Below, one piece after another: positions 26,794-37,502 of a DNA stretch of 64,000 nucleotides. The position numbers and the translations under genes are program-made. The stretch is taken from NCBI GenBank assembly GCA_002359095.1, contig DEQD01000038.1, forward strand, positions 1 through 64,000, given 5' to 3'. Numbering within the stretch: the stretch's first letter is position 1; each line of letters begins with the position of its first letter. This DNA is from Caryophanales bacterium UBA3375. GTDB lineage: Bacteria > Bacillota_I > Bacilli_A > UBA3375. Under the pieces are notes generated by a model. The model saw nothing but the letters and a program-made list of their open reading frames with translations. It made no database searches and was not told where the DNA came from.

Positions 26794-28221
26794 TTAAAAC
26801 GAAACAATCCCAACAAAACTTAATAAGTATGTTATTACTAAAAGAATAGGAATGGCAAGTAAAGTTCTAATGACAAATAATTTAATAACATCAAATAACT
26901 TGAATCCTATTTTTGTATTAAGTAATATCATTCCTGTTTCTGACAAGAACACTAATTGTGAGAATGATAATACTCCAATAAAGAATTTAGCAGCACTACT
27001 TACAGTTGTAGCTGGATCGATAACAAACAGTGTAGGTAAATACATATCAGCAATACCAACAAATAAACTTGGTGCCATAACTGAAGCACTATTTCCAAAT
27101 CCTAACCAATCAAGAAATGGGATAAAAGGTTTACTAATTTGTGTAAATAATGGCGTATATGTAGCAATAATTAAACCGATTGTTCCAACAAACATAATTG
27201 TTGGAACAAAGATAATGTATGTTGTTGTAATTTGTTTAAAGACATTAATTAAAATTTGTTTTAATTTAGCTCTTTTACAAACTTCAACTCCAATCTCAAA
27301 ACTTCGATTAAATCCAACACTATGATCAGATGGTTGAATTTGTGCTACATCATAATATGTATCTTTAAATCCAAAAAAATTAACTCTAGATAAGATTAGT
27401 GCTAAAACGATTGTAATAACAATAATTGAACCATAAAAGATTGGAAATTGATCACTAAACCCTAGCTCTTCTGCTACTAATGTGGCAAATGCAATACCAA
27501 CAATTGAGAAACTAGTAGCAATAATTCCTGCTTGTTTTTGTGTATAATAACCTTTTTGGTATTGTCGATCTGTTACTAAAATACCAATTGTTCCATCTCC
27601 AACAAAACTAGCAATTGCATCAATTGCCGAGTATCCTGGAACATTAAATAATTTATTCATCATTTTACTAGCTAAGTTTCCAACAAATTCTACTGCTCCA
27701 AACTCAGTTAGTAATGGTAATAAAGCATTACCTAAAAAGAAAGTAATAAATAGCGATAAGACTAAATTAAATGTAGTACCTCCAGTATCTGAATTAGTAA
27801 TTCCCGCATACATTTGATTAAGTACACGTAAAAATTCATTACTTTCTGGTATTTTTACTTCTACTCCAATTTGTGGTAGTGCTAATAAGATAAAAAAGAA
27901 AGAACCAAATATTTTCATAATAATCATTGGAATAGTTGGTGAACATAATTCATTTAAAAATTCATGATTAAATTCTTTATTAGTAATTCTTTTATAAATT
28001 CCTAAACACGCACTAATAATAATTAATACTTGTACTATTAGTGTAAAGATAATTAAAGGTTGATATGCATAATCTTTAATTAATGTATTAATATGTGATA
28101 TTAGAATATTGCTTTCTTCTAGTCCCGGTACTCCTGGAATACTAAACGGAATTAAGAAAGCAAAAATACCTAATATAAAGATTACGATAAATTTGACTTT
28201 ATCAAATATGGTAATTTTCAT
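26794..28221 (-). CDS. yjiH: YjiH-family transporter (nucleoside recognition/Gate domains)
   Basis: 475 aa, about 10 membrane segments. Two Gate-like halves are visible: GNALLPLLTEFGAVEFVGNL with FVGDGTIGILVTDRQY, and the C-terminal GNSASVMAPSLFVGIADMYLPTLF with FLSETGMILLNTKIGF. The family is uncharacterised; the Gate domain occurs in nucleoside transporters and spore proteins. It overlaps the upstream AI-2E-type permease start by one base and shares an operon with valS. Confidence 0.8.
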   Translation of the reverse strand: MKITIFDKVKFIVIFILGIFAFLIPFSIPGVPGLEESNILISHINTLIKDYAYQPLIIFTLIVQVLIIISACLGIYKRITNKEFNHEFLNELCSPTIPMIIMKIFGSFFFILLALPQIGVEVKIPESNEFLRVLNQMYAGITNSDTGGTTFNLVLSLFITFFLGNALLPLLTEFGAVEFVGNLASKMMNKLFNVPGYSAIDAIASFVGDGTIGILVTDRQYQKGYYTQKQAGIIATSFSIVGIAFATLVAEELGFSDQFPIFYGSIIVITIVLALILSRVNFFGFKDTYYDVAQIQPSDHSVGFNRSFEIGVEVCKRAKLKQILINVFKQITTTYIIFVPTIMFVGTIGLIIATYTPLFTQISKPFIPFLDWLGFGNSASVMAPSLFVGIADMYLPTLFVIDPATTVSSAAKFFIGVLSFSQLVFLSETGMILLNTKIGFKLFDVIKLFVIRTLLAIPILLVITYLLSFVGIVSF

Positions 28222-29357
28222 TATAAATCATCCTCCCCGACAATGTCAAATTTAACCAAGAAGATCTTAATAATAGATAATAATGGTGTCGAAATAAACA
28301 TACCAGCAAACCCAAAGATTGTCGAAAACACTAATAATCCTGACATTAATGTTACTGGATGCATGTTAATTGTATTTGACATAATGCGTGGAGAGATCAC
28401 ATTTGCTTCTAAGAATTGTGTGATTGTTACAATAACAATTACTCCTAATATTCCCCAGAATCCATAATATTGAAATACTACTAATGCTAGTGGTACAGCT
28501 CCAATAATCGATCCAATGTATGGAATAATATTAAGTAATGCAGCAATCAAACTAAAGACTACAGCACTTAGTATTCCCATTTTAGCACCAAAGAAAATAG
28601 AAACACTGATTGATAAAATCATACATAATACAAATGTATCTAATAATAAACCTTTAAGATAAGCTCTAAGTGTAGTTGAAATACTTTTTAAATCTTTACT
28701 TACAGTTTTTTGATGTTCAGGTTTTAATTTTTTGACAACTAAATTTACATAATGATCTAAATTTGGCATTAAGTAAAAACTTAAAATAATTCCAAATGAT
28801 AAATTCATTAACATATTCATTGCACTACTAGCAATACCAACAACAGATGTTACTCCACTACTAATACCACCAATATTATTTTTAGCAAAATTTAAACCTT
28901 GTCTAATTAAATCTTCAACACTTGTATTATAGCTTTGTAAATAAACATCTAATTCTGTAAAGAATGTTGATTCTGGATCAAAAATTCCTAAATCTTGAAG
29001 TTGTGCAAATAAAGATGTTGCTACTCCTGATATATTATCAATAAAACCACGTATTTGGATTATAATTTCAGGAATGATTGAAAATACAATCCCACAAACA
29101 ATTACTATAAAGATACAAATTGATAAGGCACATGCCATAAAATAATTCATTTTAAACTTTTGATTAAAAAACTTCGCTATTGGTTTTAATAACCAGCTAA
29201 TAAATATTGCAATATATAGAGGTGTTAGTGCATATACTACATTAATAACTGCTTTAACTACACCTATATGTTGGCAAAAGAAATATAAAATAAGGGAAAA
29301 GATTAGAATCACTAATCTTTTACACCACTTAACTAAACTTGGATCTATTGTATTCAT
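28221..29357 (-). CDS. AI-2E family transporter (PerM/YtvI type)
   Basis: 378 aa with about seven to eight membrane segments and the typical large loop between the second and later helices (IPEIIIQIRGFIDNISG onward). The C-terminal family signature LLNIIPYIGSIIGAVPLALV precedes VTQFLEANVISPRIM and HPVTLM. The family contains TqsA, CDF-like and Na+/H+ antiporters, so the name does not fix the substrate. It overlaps valS by 4 nt (ATGA) and yjiH by 1 nt. Confidence 0.88.
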   Translation of the reverse strand: MNTIDPSLVKWCKRLVILIFSLILYFFCQHIGVVKAVINVVYALTPLYIAIFISWLLKPIAKFFNQKFKMNYFMACALSICIFIVIVCGIVFSIIPEIIIQIRGFIDNISGVATSLFAQLQDLGIFDPESTFFTELDVYLQSYNTSVEDLIRQGLNFAKNNIGGISSGVTSVVGIASSAMNMLMNLSFGIILSFYLMPNLDHYVNLVVKKLKPEHQKTVSKDLKSISTTLRAYLKGLLLDTFVLCMILSISVSIFFGAKMGILSAVVFSLIAALLNIIPYIGSIIGAVPLALVVFQYYGFWGILGVIVIVTITQFLEANVISPRIMSNTINMHPVTLMSGLLVFSTIFGFAGMFISTPLLSIIKIFLVKFDIVGEDDL

Positions 29358-31984
29358 AAATTATTTATTATCCCTTCTAATTCTTCAACAATGTTATTAG
29401 TATCATTATAACACATTAATTCAACTGTTTCTTTATATTTTAAAATATTTGTTTTTGCTTTATCAACTTCTTCTTTAATCTTATCTGGATTAGCTTTACT
29501 TACAAAGTTTTGATTACTAAGCATTTTAATACTACGATTTAACTCATCAGTAATATGATCTAATTGTTGTTGTAATTTAGCTTGTTGTTTTTCTTCATCT
29601 ACTAAGTTTTCATTAATAATATGCATACTAGCATTACCATATACAAAACTTACTACATTTTGATCACTAACATTAGTTAAAACTTGATTAACATTGGCTA
29701 AACGTTTAATAATATCATAATCAGGACTTAAATCTTCTTCACTTTCAATGATAATATCAACTGCTTGTTTAACACTAATTTCGTTTTGCTCTCTAAAGTT
29801 ACGAATATTAATAATCATATCTTTAATTAAGTTAAAACGTTCTAATGCTTTTTGGTCATTAAAGTCAATTACTTCTGGCCAATGGGCATCATAAATCTCT
29901 TCATTAGTAATTGCACTATAAATCTCATCACTAATAAATGGAGTAAATGGATGCATTAATTTAATACTATTAATAAGTAAAGTTTTTAATAACTTTTTCT
30001 TATTCGTACTTACTTCATCTTCTTGGTTAAAATAAATTTTAGCAACCTCTAAATACCATGAACTAAATTCATCACGAATAAAGTTAATTAAATATTTAGA
30101 TACTTCACCAAATTCATATTTATCCATATAGTAATTAATTTTTTCAACAGCTTCATTATATTGTTTAATAATATAATAATCAGCATCATCTAATAAACTT
30201 TCATTAATTGTCAAATCATCAATATTTTGTGTATTTTGTAATACAAAACGACTAACATTCCACACTTTATTTAAGAAGTTCCAACTAGCATCTAATTTTT
30301 CTTCTGAATAACGTAAATCTAAACCTGGTGCTGAGTTTCCAATTAAAAATAAACGAAGTGCATCAGCACCATGAGACTCAATTACATCCATTGGATCAAT
30401 CCCATTACCTAAACTCTTAGACATCTTACGTCCATCACTAGCTCTAATTAAACCATGAATTAATACATCATCAAATGGTTTTTGACCACTAAATTCAATG
30501 GCTTGAAAAATCATACGACTTACCCAAAAGAAAATAATATCATAACCTGTTACTAATACATTAGTTGGATAAAATTTATCCATATCTTCATTATCTTCAC
30601 GCCAAATAGTTGTTGCCATTGGCCATAATGCTGAAGAGAACCAAGTATCAAGTACATCTTGATCTTGGGTATAGTTTTCTACATCACTTGGTGGATTTAC
30701 TCCTACGTAGACTTCTCCAGTCTCATTATGATACCACGCAGGAATTTGATGCCCCCACCATAATTGACGTGAAATACACCAATCTTGTATGTTTTCCATC
30801 CATTGAATAAATGTTTTTTCAAAACGTTGTGGATAGAAATTAATTTTATCTTCCCTTTCTTGATATTTAATGGCATTATTGGCTAATTCTTCCATTTTAA
30901 CAAACCATTGTTTGGATAAAATTGTTTCAACTACTACTCCTGTACGTTCAGAGTGTCCTACATTGTGAGTATAATCTTCAATTTTAATTACTAAATTAGC
31001 TGCTTGTAAATCATTAATTAATTGTTTACGACATTCAAAACGATCTAAACCATTATATTTACCAGCTAACTCATTCATTGTTCCATCTAGATTCATTACT
31101 ATTGGCATCTCTAAATTATGTCTTAAACCAACTTCATAGTCATTTGGATCGTGAGCTGGAGTAATTTTAACAACTCCTGTACCAAATTCCATTTCTACAT
31201 ATTCATCAGCTACTACTGGTATTTTAATATCAGTTCCTGGAATAATAACATTTTTACCAATAAAGTCTTTATATCTTTCATCATCTGGATGAACTGCTAC
31301 TGCTTTATCTCCAAATAAAGTTTCTGGTCTAGTAGTAGCTACTTCTAAATAAGTATCACTATCTTCTAAATAGTATTTTAGATGATAAAACTTACCTTCT
31401 ACTTCTTTATAAATTACTTCAATATCACTTAAAGCAGTTTTAGCTGCAGGATCCCAGTTAGTAATTCTGTATCCTTGATAAATTAATCCTTTTTCATATA
31501 ATTTAACAAATACTTCTTTTACTTTTTTGTTTACATCCTCATCTAGAGTAAATTTTTCTTTAGAATAATCAAGGGCAAATCCCATTTTACCCCATTGCTG
31601 ACGTATAATTGAAGCATATTCTTCTTTCCACTCCCAAGCTTTTTGTAAGAATCCTTCACGCCCTAAATCATAACGAGAAATCCCCATACCACTTAGACGT
31701 TCATCTACTTTAGCTTGTGTGGCAATACCAGCATGATCCATCCCAGCGATCCACATAGTTTCATAACCTTGTAAGTGCTTATAACGAATTAGAATGTCTT
31801 GCATTGTACCATCCCAAGCATGACCTAAATGTAACTTCCCAGTTACATTAGGTGGTGGTAAAATGATTGAATATGGTTTTTTATCACTTTTAGTGTTAGC
31901 ATTAAATAATTTCTTTTCTAACCATTTATCATATTTACCTTGTTCTACTTCTTGATGATTAAATTTTTTATCTAATTCTTTCAT
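29354..31984 (-). CDS. valS: Valine-tRNA ligase
   Basis: 876 aa. Class I motifs are PPPNVTGKLHLGHAW (HLGH version of HIGH, about residues 43-57) and KMSKSLGNGIDP (about 528). The editing domain has TTRPETLFGD (about 218). DWCISRQLWWGHQIPAW is present. The C-terminal coiled coil covers about 815-870. SD AAGGACA. It begins 13 nt after the infB stop and heads the AI-2E-yjiH tail. No T-box leader is seen. Confidence 0.98.
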   Translation of the reverse strand: MKELDKKFNHQEVEQGKYDKWLEKKLFNANTKSDKKPYSIILPPPNVTGKLHLGHAWDGTMQDILIRYKHLQGYETMWIAGMDHAGIATQAKVDERLSGMGISRYDLGREGFLQKAWEWKEEYASIIRQQWGKMGFALDYSKEKFTLDEDVNKKVKEVFVKLYEKGLIYQGYRITNWDPAAKTALSDIEVIYKEVEGKFYHLKYYLEDSDTYLEVATTRPETLFGDKAVAVHPDDERYKDFIGKNVIIPGTDIKIPVVADEYVEMEFGTGVVKITPAHDPNDYEVGLRHNLEMPIVMNLDGTMNELAGKYNGLDRFECRKQLINDLQAANLVIKIEDYTHNVGHSERTGVVVETILSKQWFVKMEELANNAIKYQEREDKINFYPQRFEKTFIQWMENIQDWCISRQLWWGHQIPAWYHNETGEVYVGVNPPSDVENYTQDQDVLDTWFSSALWPMATTIWREDNEDMDKFYPTNVLVTGYDIIFFWVSRMIFQAIEFSGQKPFDDVLIHGLIRASDGRKMSKSLGNGIDPMDVIESHGADALRLFLIGNSAPGLDLRYSEEKLDASWNFLNKVWNVSRFVLQNTQNIDDLTINESLLDDADYYIIKQYNEAVEKINYYMDKYEFGEVSKYLINFIRDEFSSWYLEVAKIYFNQEDEVSTNKKKLLKTLLINSIKLMHPFTPFISDEIYSAITNEEIYDAHWPEVIDFNDQKALERFNLIKDMIINIRNFREQNEISVKQAVDIIIESEEDLSPDYDIIKRLANVNQVLTNVSDQNVVSFVYGNASMHIINENLVDEEKQQAKLQQQLDHITDELNRSIKMLSNQNFVSKANPDKIKEEVDKAKTNILKYKETVELMCYNDTNNIVEELEGIINNL

Positions 31985-31997
31985 AATTGTCCTTACT

Positions 31998-34319
31998 TTA
32001 TTCTAATTCTTCTACTTCGATATAACTTTCGATTTGATCACCTTTTTTAACATCATCAAAATCTTTAAAACTAATACCACAGTCTTGACCTGCTACTACT
32101 TCTTTAACTTCATCTTTATGACGTTTTAATTGACCAATTTCTCCATCATAAACAACAATACCATCACGGATTAGACGAATTTTACTTTCATTTGTAATTT
32201 TACCTTCTCTAACTTCAGCACCTAGTACTTTACCAACTCCTGAAATTTTAAAGATTTCAAGTACATCTGCATATCCAATGATTTCTTCACGATATTTTTT
32301 ATCACGCATCCCACTCATTGAATCCTCAATTTCTTCAATAATTTTATAAATTACATTATTTAGTAATAATTCAATTCCTTCATTTTCAATTACTTGACGA
32401 GCAATGTTATCTGGACGTACATTAAATCCAATTAAGATTGCTTCTGAAGTACTTGCAAGCATCGCATCACTTTCATTAATTGCACCTACTGATTTATAAA
32501 CAACACGAGCTCTAACTCCATTTACTTCAATGTCTTCTAATGCTTTAGCTAATGCTTCTACACTACCTTGTACATCTGCTTTAAGTACAATTGGAAGTTC
32601 TTTAACATCACCTTCAGCAATACGCATATTTAATTCTTCTAAACTCATTACATGAGCATTATTTCTAGATTTTTGAGCATAAATTTCACTACGTTTTTCT
32701 CCAATTGCTTGTGCTTCTTTAGCATTAGGTAACACAACAAATTTATCCCCAGCATCTGGTACTGATTTAAGTCCCATGATTTGCACTGGCATTGATGCTG
32801 TAGCTTGTTTATATGTTTTTCCAAATTCATCATCCATCTTACGTATAGTTCCCCATGTATGACCAATAACAATTGAATCACCCATATTAACAACCCCTTC
32901 TTGAACTAAGATTGTTGCAACAGGACCTCTACCTTTATCAATTTGTGCTTCAATAACAGTACCATAACCAGGCACATCTGCCATTGCTTTATATTCATGC
33001 ATATCAGCAATTACATCAATATATTCAATTAAGTTATCAATACCTTCTCCAGTTTTAGAAGAAATTTTAACAAATGGAGTATCTCCTCCCCATTCTTCTG
33101 CTAAAACTCCAAGTTCTGCTAATTCACTCATTACTTTATCAGGATTAGCTTCTGGTTTGTCTATTTTATTAACAGCAACAATTAATGGTGTTTTAGCTTC
33201 CTTAGCATGAGCTAATGCTTCTTTTGTTTGGGGCATTACACCATCATCTGCTGCTACTACTAAGACAGTAATATCTGTAATGTTAGCACCACGGGCACGC
33301 ATTGCAGAAAAGGCAGCATGTCCTGGTGTATCTAAGAAGGTAATTACTTTACCATCTTTATTAATTTGGTAAGCACCAATGTGTTGAGTAATTCCTCCAC
33401 TTTCTTTATCAGTTACATTAGTTTTTCTTAATGTATCTAATAATGTAGTTTTACCATGATCTACGTGTCCCATAATAGTTACAATTGGTGGTCGTTTAAC
33501 ACGATCTTCATCGCTATATTCTGGAATTAAAGATTCAAATTCATATTCTTGGTTAGAATCATCATCTTTAATTTCTACATTATAATCTGTACATAAAATT
33601 TCAGCAATCTCTTTATCGATTAATTGATTTAATGTTGCCATAATTCCTAATTCAAATAATTTAGCAATAATGTCATTAGCAGGAATTTCTAATATACTTG
33701 CAAACTTATTAACAGTCATATCATCAGACCAAGTTACAACTGTAGTTTGTTCTTTTAATTCTTTTTCGCGTTCTAAACGAGCTTCTTTTTTAAGTTGCGT
33801 TCTTGTTTTATGATCAACTAATGTTTGTGATTGATCTTGTTTATCAAATTGAGCAAAACGGTCAAATTTATCATTATTATGCTTATGATCATGTTTATTG
33901 TTATTGTTTCTTGTATTTTTCTTACCACTATCAACACTAGCAGGAGCTGCTACATTAACATCTTGTGGTTTGTTATTTTGATTGTTTCTTTGAACTTTAT
34001 TATTGTTATTATTATGATCATTATTTTTTGTATTGTTATTGTTTTGTTTATTATCTTTTTTGTTGTTAGTACGTTCTTTATTATTTTTATTACCTACATT
34101 ATTAGGTTGATCTTTTTTGCTAGTATTACTAGTTTTTTTAATTGTAGTAATTTCTCTTTCTTCACTTTCATCTACATTAAATAATTGTTTTAAAATATCT
34201 TCTTCAATTGTTGAAGTATGATTTCTTACTTTATGACCATTTTGTTGTAATAATTTTACTACTTCTACTGAACGCTTACCATTTTGTTTTGCCCATTCAT
34301 AAATTCTAATCTTTGCCAT
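31998..34319 (-). CDS. infB: Translation initiation factor IF-2
   Basis: 773 aa. The IF2_N domain (residues 1-50) is followed by a low-complexity Asn/Lys/Asp linker of about 110 residues, then a second IF2_N-like region (about 195-250). The GTPase domain has GHVDHGKTT (about 285), DTPGHAAF and NKID, followed by domains II-IV. The gene sits in the canonical rimP-nusA-ylxR-ylxQ-infB order. rbfA, usually next, is absent; valS follows instead. Confidence 0.98.
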   Translation of the reverse strand: MAKIRIYEWAKQNGKRSVEVVKLLQQNGHKVRNHTSTIEEDILKQLFNVDESEEREITTIKKTSNTSKKDQPNNVGNKNNKERTNNKKDNKQNNNNTKNNDHNNNNNKVQRNNQNNKPQDVNVAAPASVDSGKKNTRNNNNKHDHKHNNDKFDRFAQFDKQDQSQTLVDHKTRTQLKKEARLEREKELKEQTTVVTWSDDMTVNKFASILEIPANDIIAKLFELGIMATLNQLIDKEIAEILCTDYNVEIKDDDSNQEYEFESLIPEYSDEDRVKRPPIVTIMGHVDHGKTTLLDTLRKTNVTDKESGGITQHIGAYQINKDGKVITFLDTPGHAAFSAMRARGANITDITVLVVAADDGVMPQTKEALAHAKEAKTPLIVAVNKIDKPEANPDKVMSELAELGVLAEEWGGDTPFVKISSKTGEGIDNLIEYIDVIADMHEYKAMADVPGYGTVIEAQIDKGRGPVATILVQEGVVNMGDSIVIGHTWGTIRKMDDEFGKTYKQATASMPVQIMGLKSVPDAGDKFVVLPNAKEAQAIGEKRSEIYAQKSRNNAHVMSLEELNMRIAEGDVKELPIVLKADVQGSVEALAKALEDIEVNGVRARVVYKSVGAINESDAMLASTSEAILIGFNVRPDNIARQVIENEGIELLLNNVIYKIIEEIEDSMSGMRDKKYREEIIGYADVLEIFKISGVGKVLGAEVREGKITNESKIRLIRDGIVVYDGEIGQLKRHKDEVKEVVAGQDCGISFKDFDDVKKGDQIESYIEVEELE

Positions 34320-34321
34320 TG

Positions 34322-34627
34322 TTATTCTCCTTTTGCTAATGATTTAATCTTATTACTAAACCCACTATCAGTTATAGCAATCATTTTAACTTTTTCTTTT
34401 TTAATAATTGAGGCTATAGTTTTATTAGTTTCATCAACTAAATAAATATCTATATTATAAGTTTTAGCTTTATCTTGAATTCTTTTAATTGAATTAAAAG
34501 ATGCACTACTACCAACTATAATTGCTTCTACTTTATCTTGATAGATAGCATTTAAGATATTTTCATAGCCCATAATTATTTTTTTAGCTTTATACATTAA
34601 ACCAATTAAATTATATATTTTACTCAT
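34322..34627 (-). CDS. ylxQ: L7Ae-family ribosomal-protein-like YlxQ
   Basis: 101 aa with the L7Ae/L30e/S12e fold, a putative K-turn RNA binder. The visible motif is AKKIIMGYENILNAI and a conserved core VEAIIVGSSASFNSI. It overlaps ylxR by 4 nt and infB follows 2 nt after. Function beyond RNA binding is unproven. Confidence 0.85.
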   Translation of the reverse strand: MSKIYNLIGLMYKAKKIIMGYENILNAIYQDKVEAIIVGSSASFNSIKRIQDKAKTYNIDIYLVDETNKTIASIIKKEKVKMIAITDSGFSNKIKSLAKGE

Positions 34628-34869
34628 AATAAATTTTCTAACTCTTTAATTAAACACTCAAAGTTTTCATCATTTATATTAAAACGTTGTTTTTGATTTT
34701 TAAAACGATTAATATGATCAATATCTTTGTGTAGATAAATGCTTCTTCCTTGTAATTTATTATCATTGTTTATAAACCACTTGTTATTAACACGAGTAAT
34801 TCTAATAAAATTCCAAGGTTCTTCTTTTTTACGACAAACAACACATGTTCTAAATGATGTCGTCTTCAT
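34624..34869 (-). CDS. ylxR: YlxR/RnpM, DUF448 RNA-binding protein
   Basis: 81 aa. The family signature SFRTCVVCRKKEEPWNFIRI holds CxxC; GRSIYLHKD follows. Recent work describes YlxR as an RNase P modulator (RnpM). It overlaps the end of nusA by 20 nt and ylxQ by 4 nt. Confidence 0.9.
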   Translation of the reverse strand: MKTTSFRTCVVCRKKEEPWNFIRITRVNNKWFINNDNKLQGRSIYLHKDIDHINRFKNQKQRFNINDENFECLIKELENLL

Positions 34870-35965
34870 AATCTATACCTGCAGCTTGTGCATCACTTTC
34901 GCTTTCAATATCAATTTTCCATCCAGTTAGTTGTGATGCTAATCTAACATTTTGACCTTTTTGACCAATAGCTAATGATAATTGATCATCTGGTACAATT
35001 ACACGTGTTAATTTAGCTTCTTCATCTAAAATTTGTACAGCAGTAACTAAAGCTGGTGCTAAAGCATTTGATACATAGAATGTAGGTTCTTCAAACCATT
35101 CAATTAAATCAATGTTTTCCCCACCTAAAGCACGTTTAACTTCATTAATACGGTTACCACTTGTACCAATGACTGTACCAATAACATCAACATATTCACC
35201 TTCAGTAACATTACTACCTGCTGCTACAGATACTTTACTTCTGTTTCCGGCATCTCTAGCAATAGATTTGATTTCAATCAATCCATTTGCAATTTCAGGA
35301 ATAATTTTCTTTAATTCTGTTTCTACTAACACTTTACTAGCACGTGAAACAATTACTTTTGGTCCTTTTTTAGATTGTGGTTCAATTCTTTCAATTACTA
35401 AAGGTATTGGTGTTCCTGGTTTAATATTATCATTAGTTGCTTGTAATTTTTCAGGAAGTACTGCTTCAATATTACCAGGTAATTTAAAGTACATGAATTT
35501 GTTTTTTTCTTCTTCTAAGTTACCTAAAACAATTTCACCAACTTTATCTCCATAATCCGCAACAATTTTTTTATACTTAGCTTCTCTTAATTTTTGTCTA
35601 AATACTTGTTTAGCTGTAGCAATTGTTGAACGATCCATTAATTCTGGTTCTAATTTTAAACGATATTTAATTTCTCCACCAACTTTAGCAGTTGATTTTT
35701 CTAATTTAGCTTCATTAATATCAATATGAACCATTGGATCAAAAGCTTCTCCTAATACTTCTTGATCAACAATTTCTTTTGTTCCTGAAATTTTAATACG
35801 TTTAGTTTGTGTATCAAAATTAACTACTACATTTTCAATTCCATAGTATTTACGACAAGCAATAGCAACTGCTTCTTCTAAACCCTCCACTACTAATTCC
35901 TTATCAATTGATTCAGCTTCGACTAATGCATCGATACTAGCAAATATTTTTTGATTCTTTGTCAT
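34850..35965 (-). CDS. nusA: Transcription termination/antitermination factor NusA
   Basis: 371 aa, the short Firmicutes form without C-terminal acidic repeats. Domains are the N-terminal RNAP-binding part (1-125), S1 (about 132-200, VGEIVLGNLEEE), KH1 (TSGNRINEVKRALGGENIDLIEW, about 265) and KH2 (AIGQKGQNVRLASQLTGWKIDIES, about 330). Coupled to rimP by a one-base overlap. Confidence 0.97.
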   Translation of the reverse strand: MTKNQKIFASIDALVEAESIDKELVVEGLEEAVAIACRKYYGIENVVVNFDTQTKRIKISGTKEIVDQEVLGEAFDPMVHIDINEAKLEKSTAKVGGEIKYRLKLEPELMDRSTIATAKQVFRQKLREAKYKKIVADYGDKVGEIVLGNLEEEKNKFMYFKLPGNIEAVLPEKLQATNDNIKPGTPIPLVIERIEPQSKKGPKVIVSRASKVLVETELKKIIPEIANGLIEIKSIARDAGNRSKVSVAAGSNVTEGEYVDVIGTVIGTSGNRINEVKRALGGENIDLIEWFEEPTFYVSNALAPALVTAVQILDEEAKLTRVIVPDDQLSLAIGQKGQNVRLASQLTGWKIDIESESDAQAAGIDYEDDII

Positions 35966-36405
35966 TATTTTTCTCCTTCATAAACTGCATTTGCTTTACT
36001 TATTTCGTTAAATGATATAACATACTTACCAATTGTTATTCCATTATCATCAACAGCATTTAAAATATCTTTAATTTTTTTTTGCCCTAACTCTGAATGT
36101 TTTTTGTATAAATTAACTTCAATCATATGATTTAATTGTTTTTGATAATGTTCTTTAGTCTTAAGTGGTCGTTCAATTCCTGGCGAACATACATCAAGTA
36201 AGTACTCTTCTTCACTAATTTCATTACTATCTAAATAGTTATTAACAATCTCACTTACTTTTATACAATCATCTAAAGAAATTCTTCCTTCAGGTAATTC
36301 AACTAGAACTGATAAAACTTTACTTTTTTTATCTAATTCAATATCATAAACGATATAACCACTTTTAGTTATTAAATTAATTAAATCTTGATTTAAGTTT
36401 TTCAT
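35965..36405 (-). CDS. rimP: Ribosome maturation factor RimP
   Basis: 146 aa, required for 30S assembly. Motifs include VLVELPEGRISLDDCIKVS and YLLDVCSPGIERPLK (about residues 60-78), the family's central signature. First gene of the nusA-infB operon. A hairpin and an extended -10 promoter lie just upstream (36424-36464). Confidence 0.95.
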   Translation of the reverse strand: MKNLNQDLINLITKSGYIVYDIELDKKSKVLSVLVELPEGRISLDDCIKVSEIVNNYLDSNEISEEEYLLDVCSPGIERPLKTKEHYQKQLNHMIEVNLYKKHSELGQKKIKDILNAVDDNGITIGKYVISFNEISKANAVYEGEK

Positions 36406-36423
36406 TATACCCTTTCATTAAAT

Positions 36424-36464
36424 AAGAAGTGGTTTCCCACTTCTTTTTCACATATATTATAACA
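36424..36464 (-). promoter_or_regulatory. Promoter and 5' hairpin of the rimP-nusA-infB operon
   Basis: The minus strand reads TGTTATAAT at 36464-36456 (extended -10). The start site would be near 36449. A 9-bp hairpin (aagaagtgg / ccacttctt, loop at 36433-36436) begins a few bases later at 36445-36424. It may be the terminator of the cyclophilin gene, a 5' stabilising hairpin of the nusA mRNA, or both. Confidence 0.55.
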
Positions 36465-36480
36465 CTTTTTTACCAACTTT

Positions 36481-37092
36481 TTACTTATCTTCAAGTTTAT
36501 TTGGTTCTGGATAAGTTTGCCCTTTCGTATCAACAGATACTGAAGTAATTGTAATTGGTGGTGTTAATAATTCAGTATTAACATCTACACTAGCGTTATT
36601 TAATTTTTTTAATACATCTTGACCAGTTAACATTTGACCAAACACAGCATAATTACCATCTAATTGTTTAGCAGTTCCTCCAGTTACAATATAGAATTGC
36701 GAACCTGCACTATCATTATCTTGGCTTCTAGCCATAGCTAGAGCTCCAACATCATGAGTATGATCATTTCTAATTCCGTTTTTGTTAAACTCACCTTTAA
36801 TGCTATAACCAGGACCTCCAGTTCCATCACCTGCTGGATCTCCACCTTGAATCATAAAGTCTTTAACAAGACGGTGGAAAGTTAAACCATTATAAAATCC
36901 TGAGTTTGCTAAACTAATAAAGTTATTAGTACTCTCTGGAGTATCAGTAAATAACTCAAACGTCATTGTCCCATACCCTTCAACTTCAATCGTTGCTACT
37001 GGATTATTAGCATCACTTGGTTCTTTAGCACTACTACCACAACCTGCTAGTACTAAAACTAATGCACATAAACTTACAAATAATTTTTTCAT
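36481..37092 (-). CDS. Cyclophilin-type peptidyl-prolyl isomerase lipoprotein
   Basis: 203 aa, membrane-anchored on the outer face. The lipobox is VLAGC after a signal peptide (residues 1-19), so the mature protein starts at Cys20. The cyclophilin domain has FHRLVKDFMIQGGDPAGDGTGGPGY, ALAMARSQDNDSAGSQFYI and NYAVFGQML. The start at 37092 has SD AAGGAAG; the longer frame to 37140 overlaps the next lipoprotein gene. Likely assists folding of exported proteins. Confidence 0.93.
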   Translation of the reverse strand: MKKLFVSLCALVLVLAGCGSSAKEPSDANNPVATIEVEGYGTMTFELFTDTPESTNNFISLANSGFYNGLTFHRLVKDFMIQGGDPAGDGTGGPGYSIKGEFNKNGIRNDHTHDVGALAMARSQDNDSAGSQFYIVTGGTAKQLDGNYAVFGQMLTGQDVLKKLNNASVDVNTELLTPPITITSVSVDTKGQTYPEPNKLEDK

Positions 37093-37105
37093 AACACTTC
37101 CTTTA

Positions 37106-37474
37106 TTAACTAATAAAACGCATATATGTTTCTTTTTCAATATTAACTAAATTATTTTCAACAATATCTCCATTTTCATAAACACATTTTCCAAAATCTA
37201 GAATTTGTCCACCAATACTCTCACTAGCAACACTTACATTGATACGAGTATTCGCTTTAATGTTTTGTGCTTTTAGACTATCAACAATTACTGTTGGTAT
37301 TTGATTCCACTCTTCTTCATTAGGTAAACCAGTAACTATGAACTTAGCTTCTGAGTTATCTAAATTAAGTTGACTAAAAGTCATTGAAAATGGATAATCA
37401 TTAACTGTTTTGGCACTACCACATCCACTTAACACAAAACACGTTAACATTAATAGTATACTTAATTTCTTCAT
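37106..37474 (-). CDS. Lipoprotein of unknown function
   Basis: 122 aa. The signal peptide and lipobox LSGC (Cys18) are clear. The mature part has a repeated beta-strand look (PFSMTFSQLNLDNSEAKFIV; NTRINVSVASESIGGQ) and no recognised domain. It lies 13 nt upstream of the cyclophilin lipoprotein and probably shares its transcript. Confidence 0.75.
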   Translation of the reverse strand: MKKLSILLMLTCFVLSGCGSAKTVNDYPFSMTFSQLNLDNSEAKFIVTGLPNEEEWNQIPTVIVDSLKAQNIKANTRINVSVASESIGGQILDFGKCVYENGDIVENNLVNIEKETYMRFIS

Positions 37475-37502
37475 TTTGACTCCTATAATTTATTATAGCA
37501 AA

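Noticed and set aside
26852..27325. 157-codon ORF on the plus strand
   Set aside because: Lies antisense within yjiH, which has clear membrane-protein signatures. No SD and shadow composition.
32648..32893. 81-codon minus-strand ORF inside infB
   Set aside because: An out-of-frame shadow of the IF-2 coding sequence.
33831..34184. 117-codon hydrophobic plus-strand ORF
   Set aside because: Arises from the Asn/Lys-rich low-complexity linker of infB read in reverse.
35112..35555. 147-codon plus-strand ORF
   Set aside because: Antisense shadow of nusA, whose S1 and KH motifs are intact.
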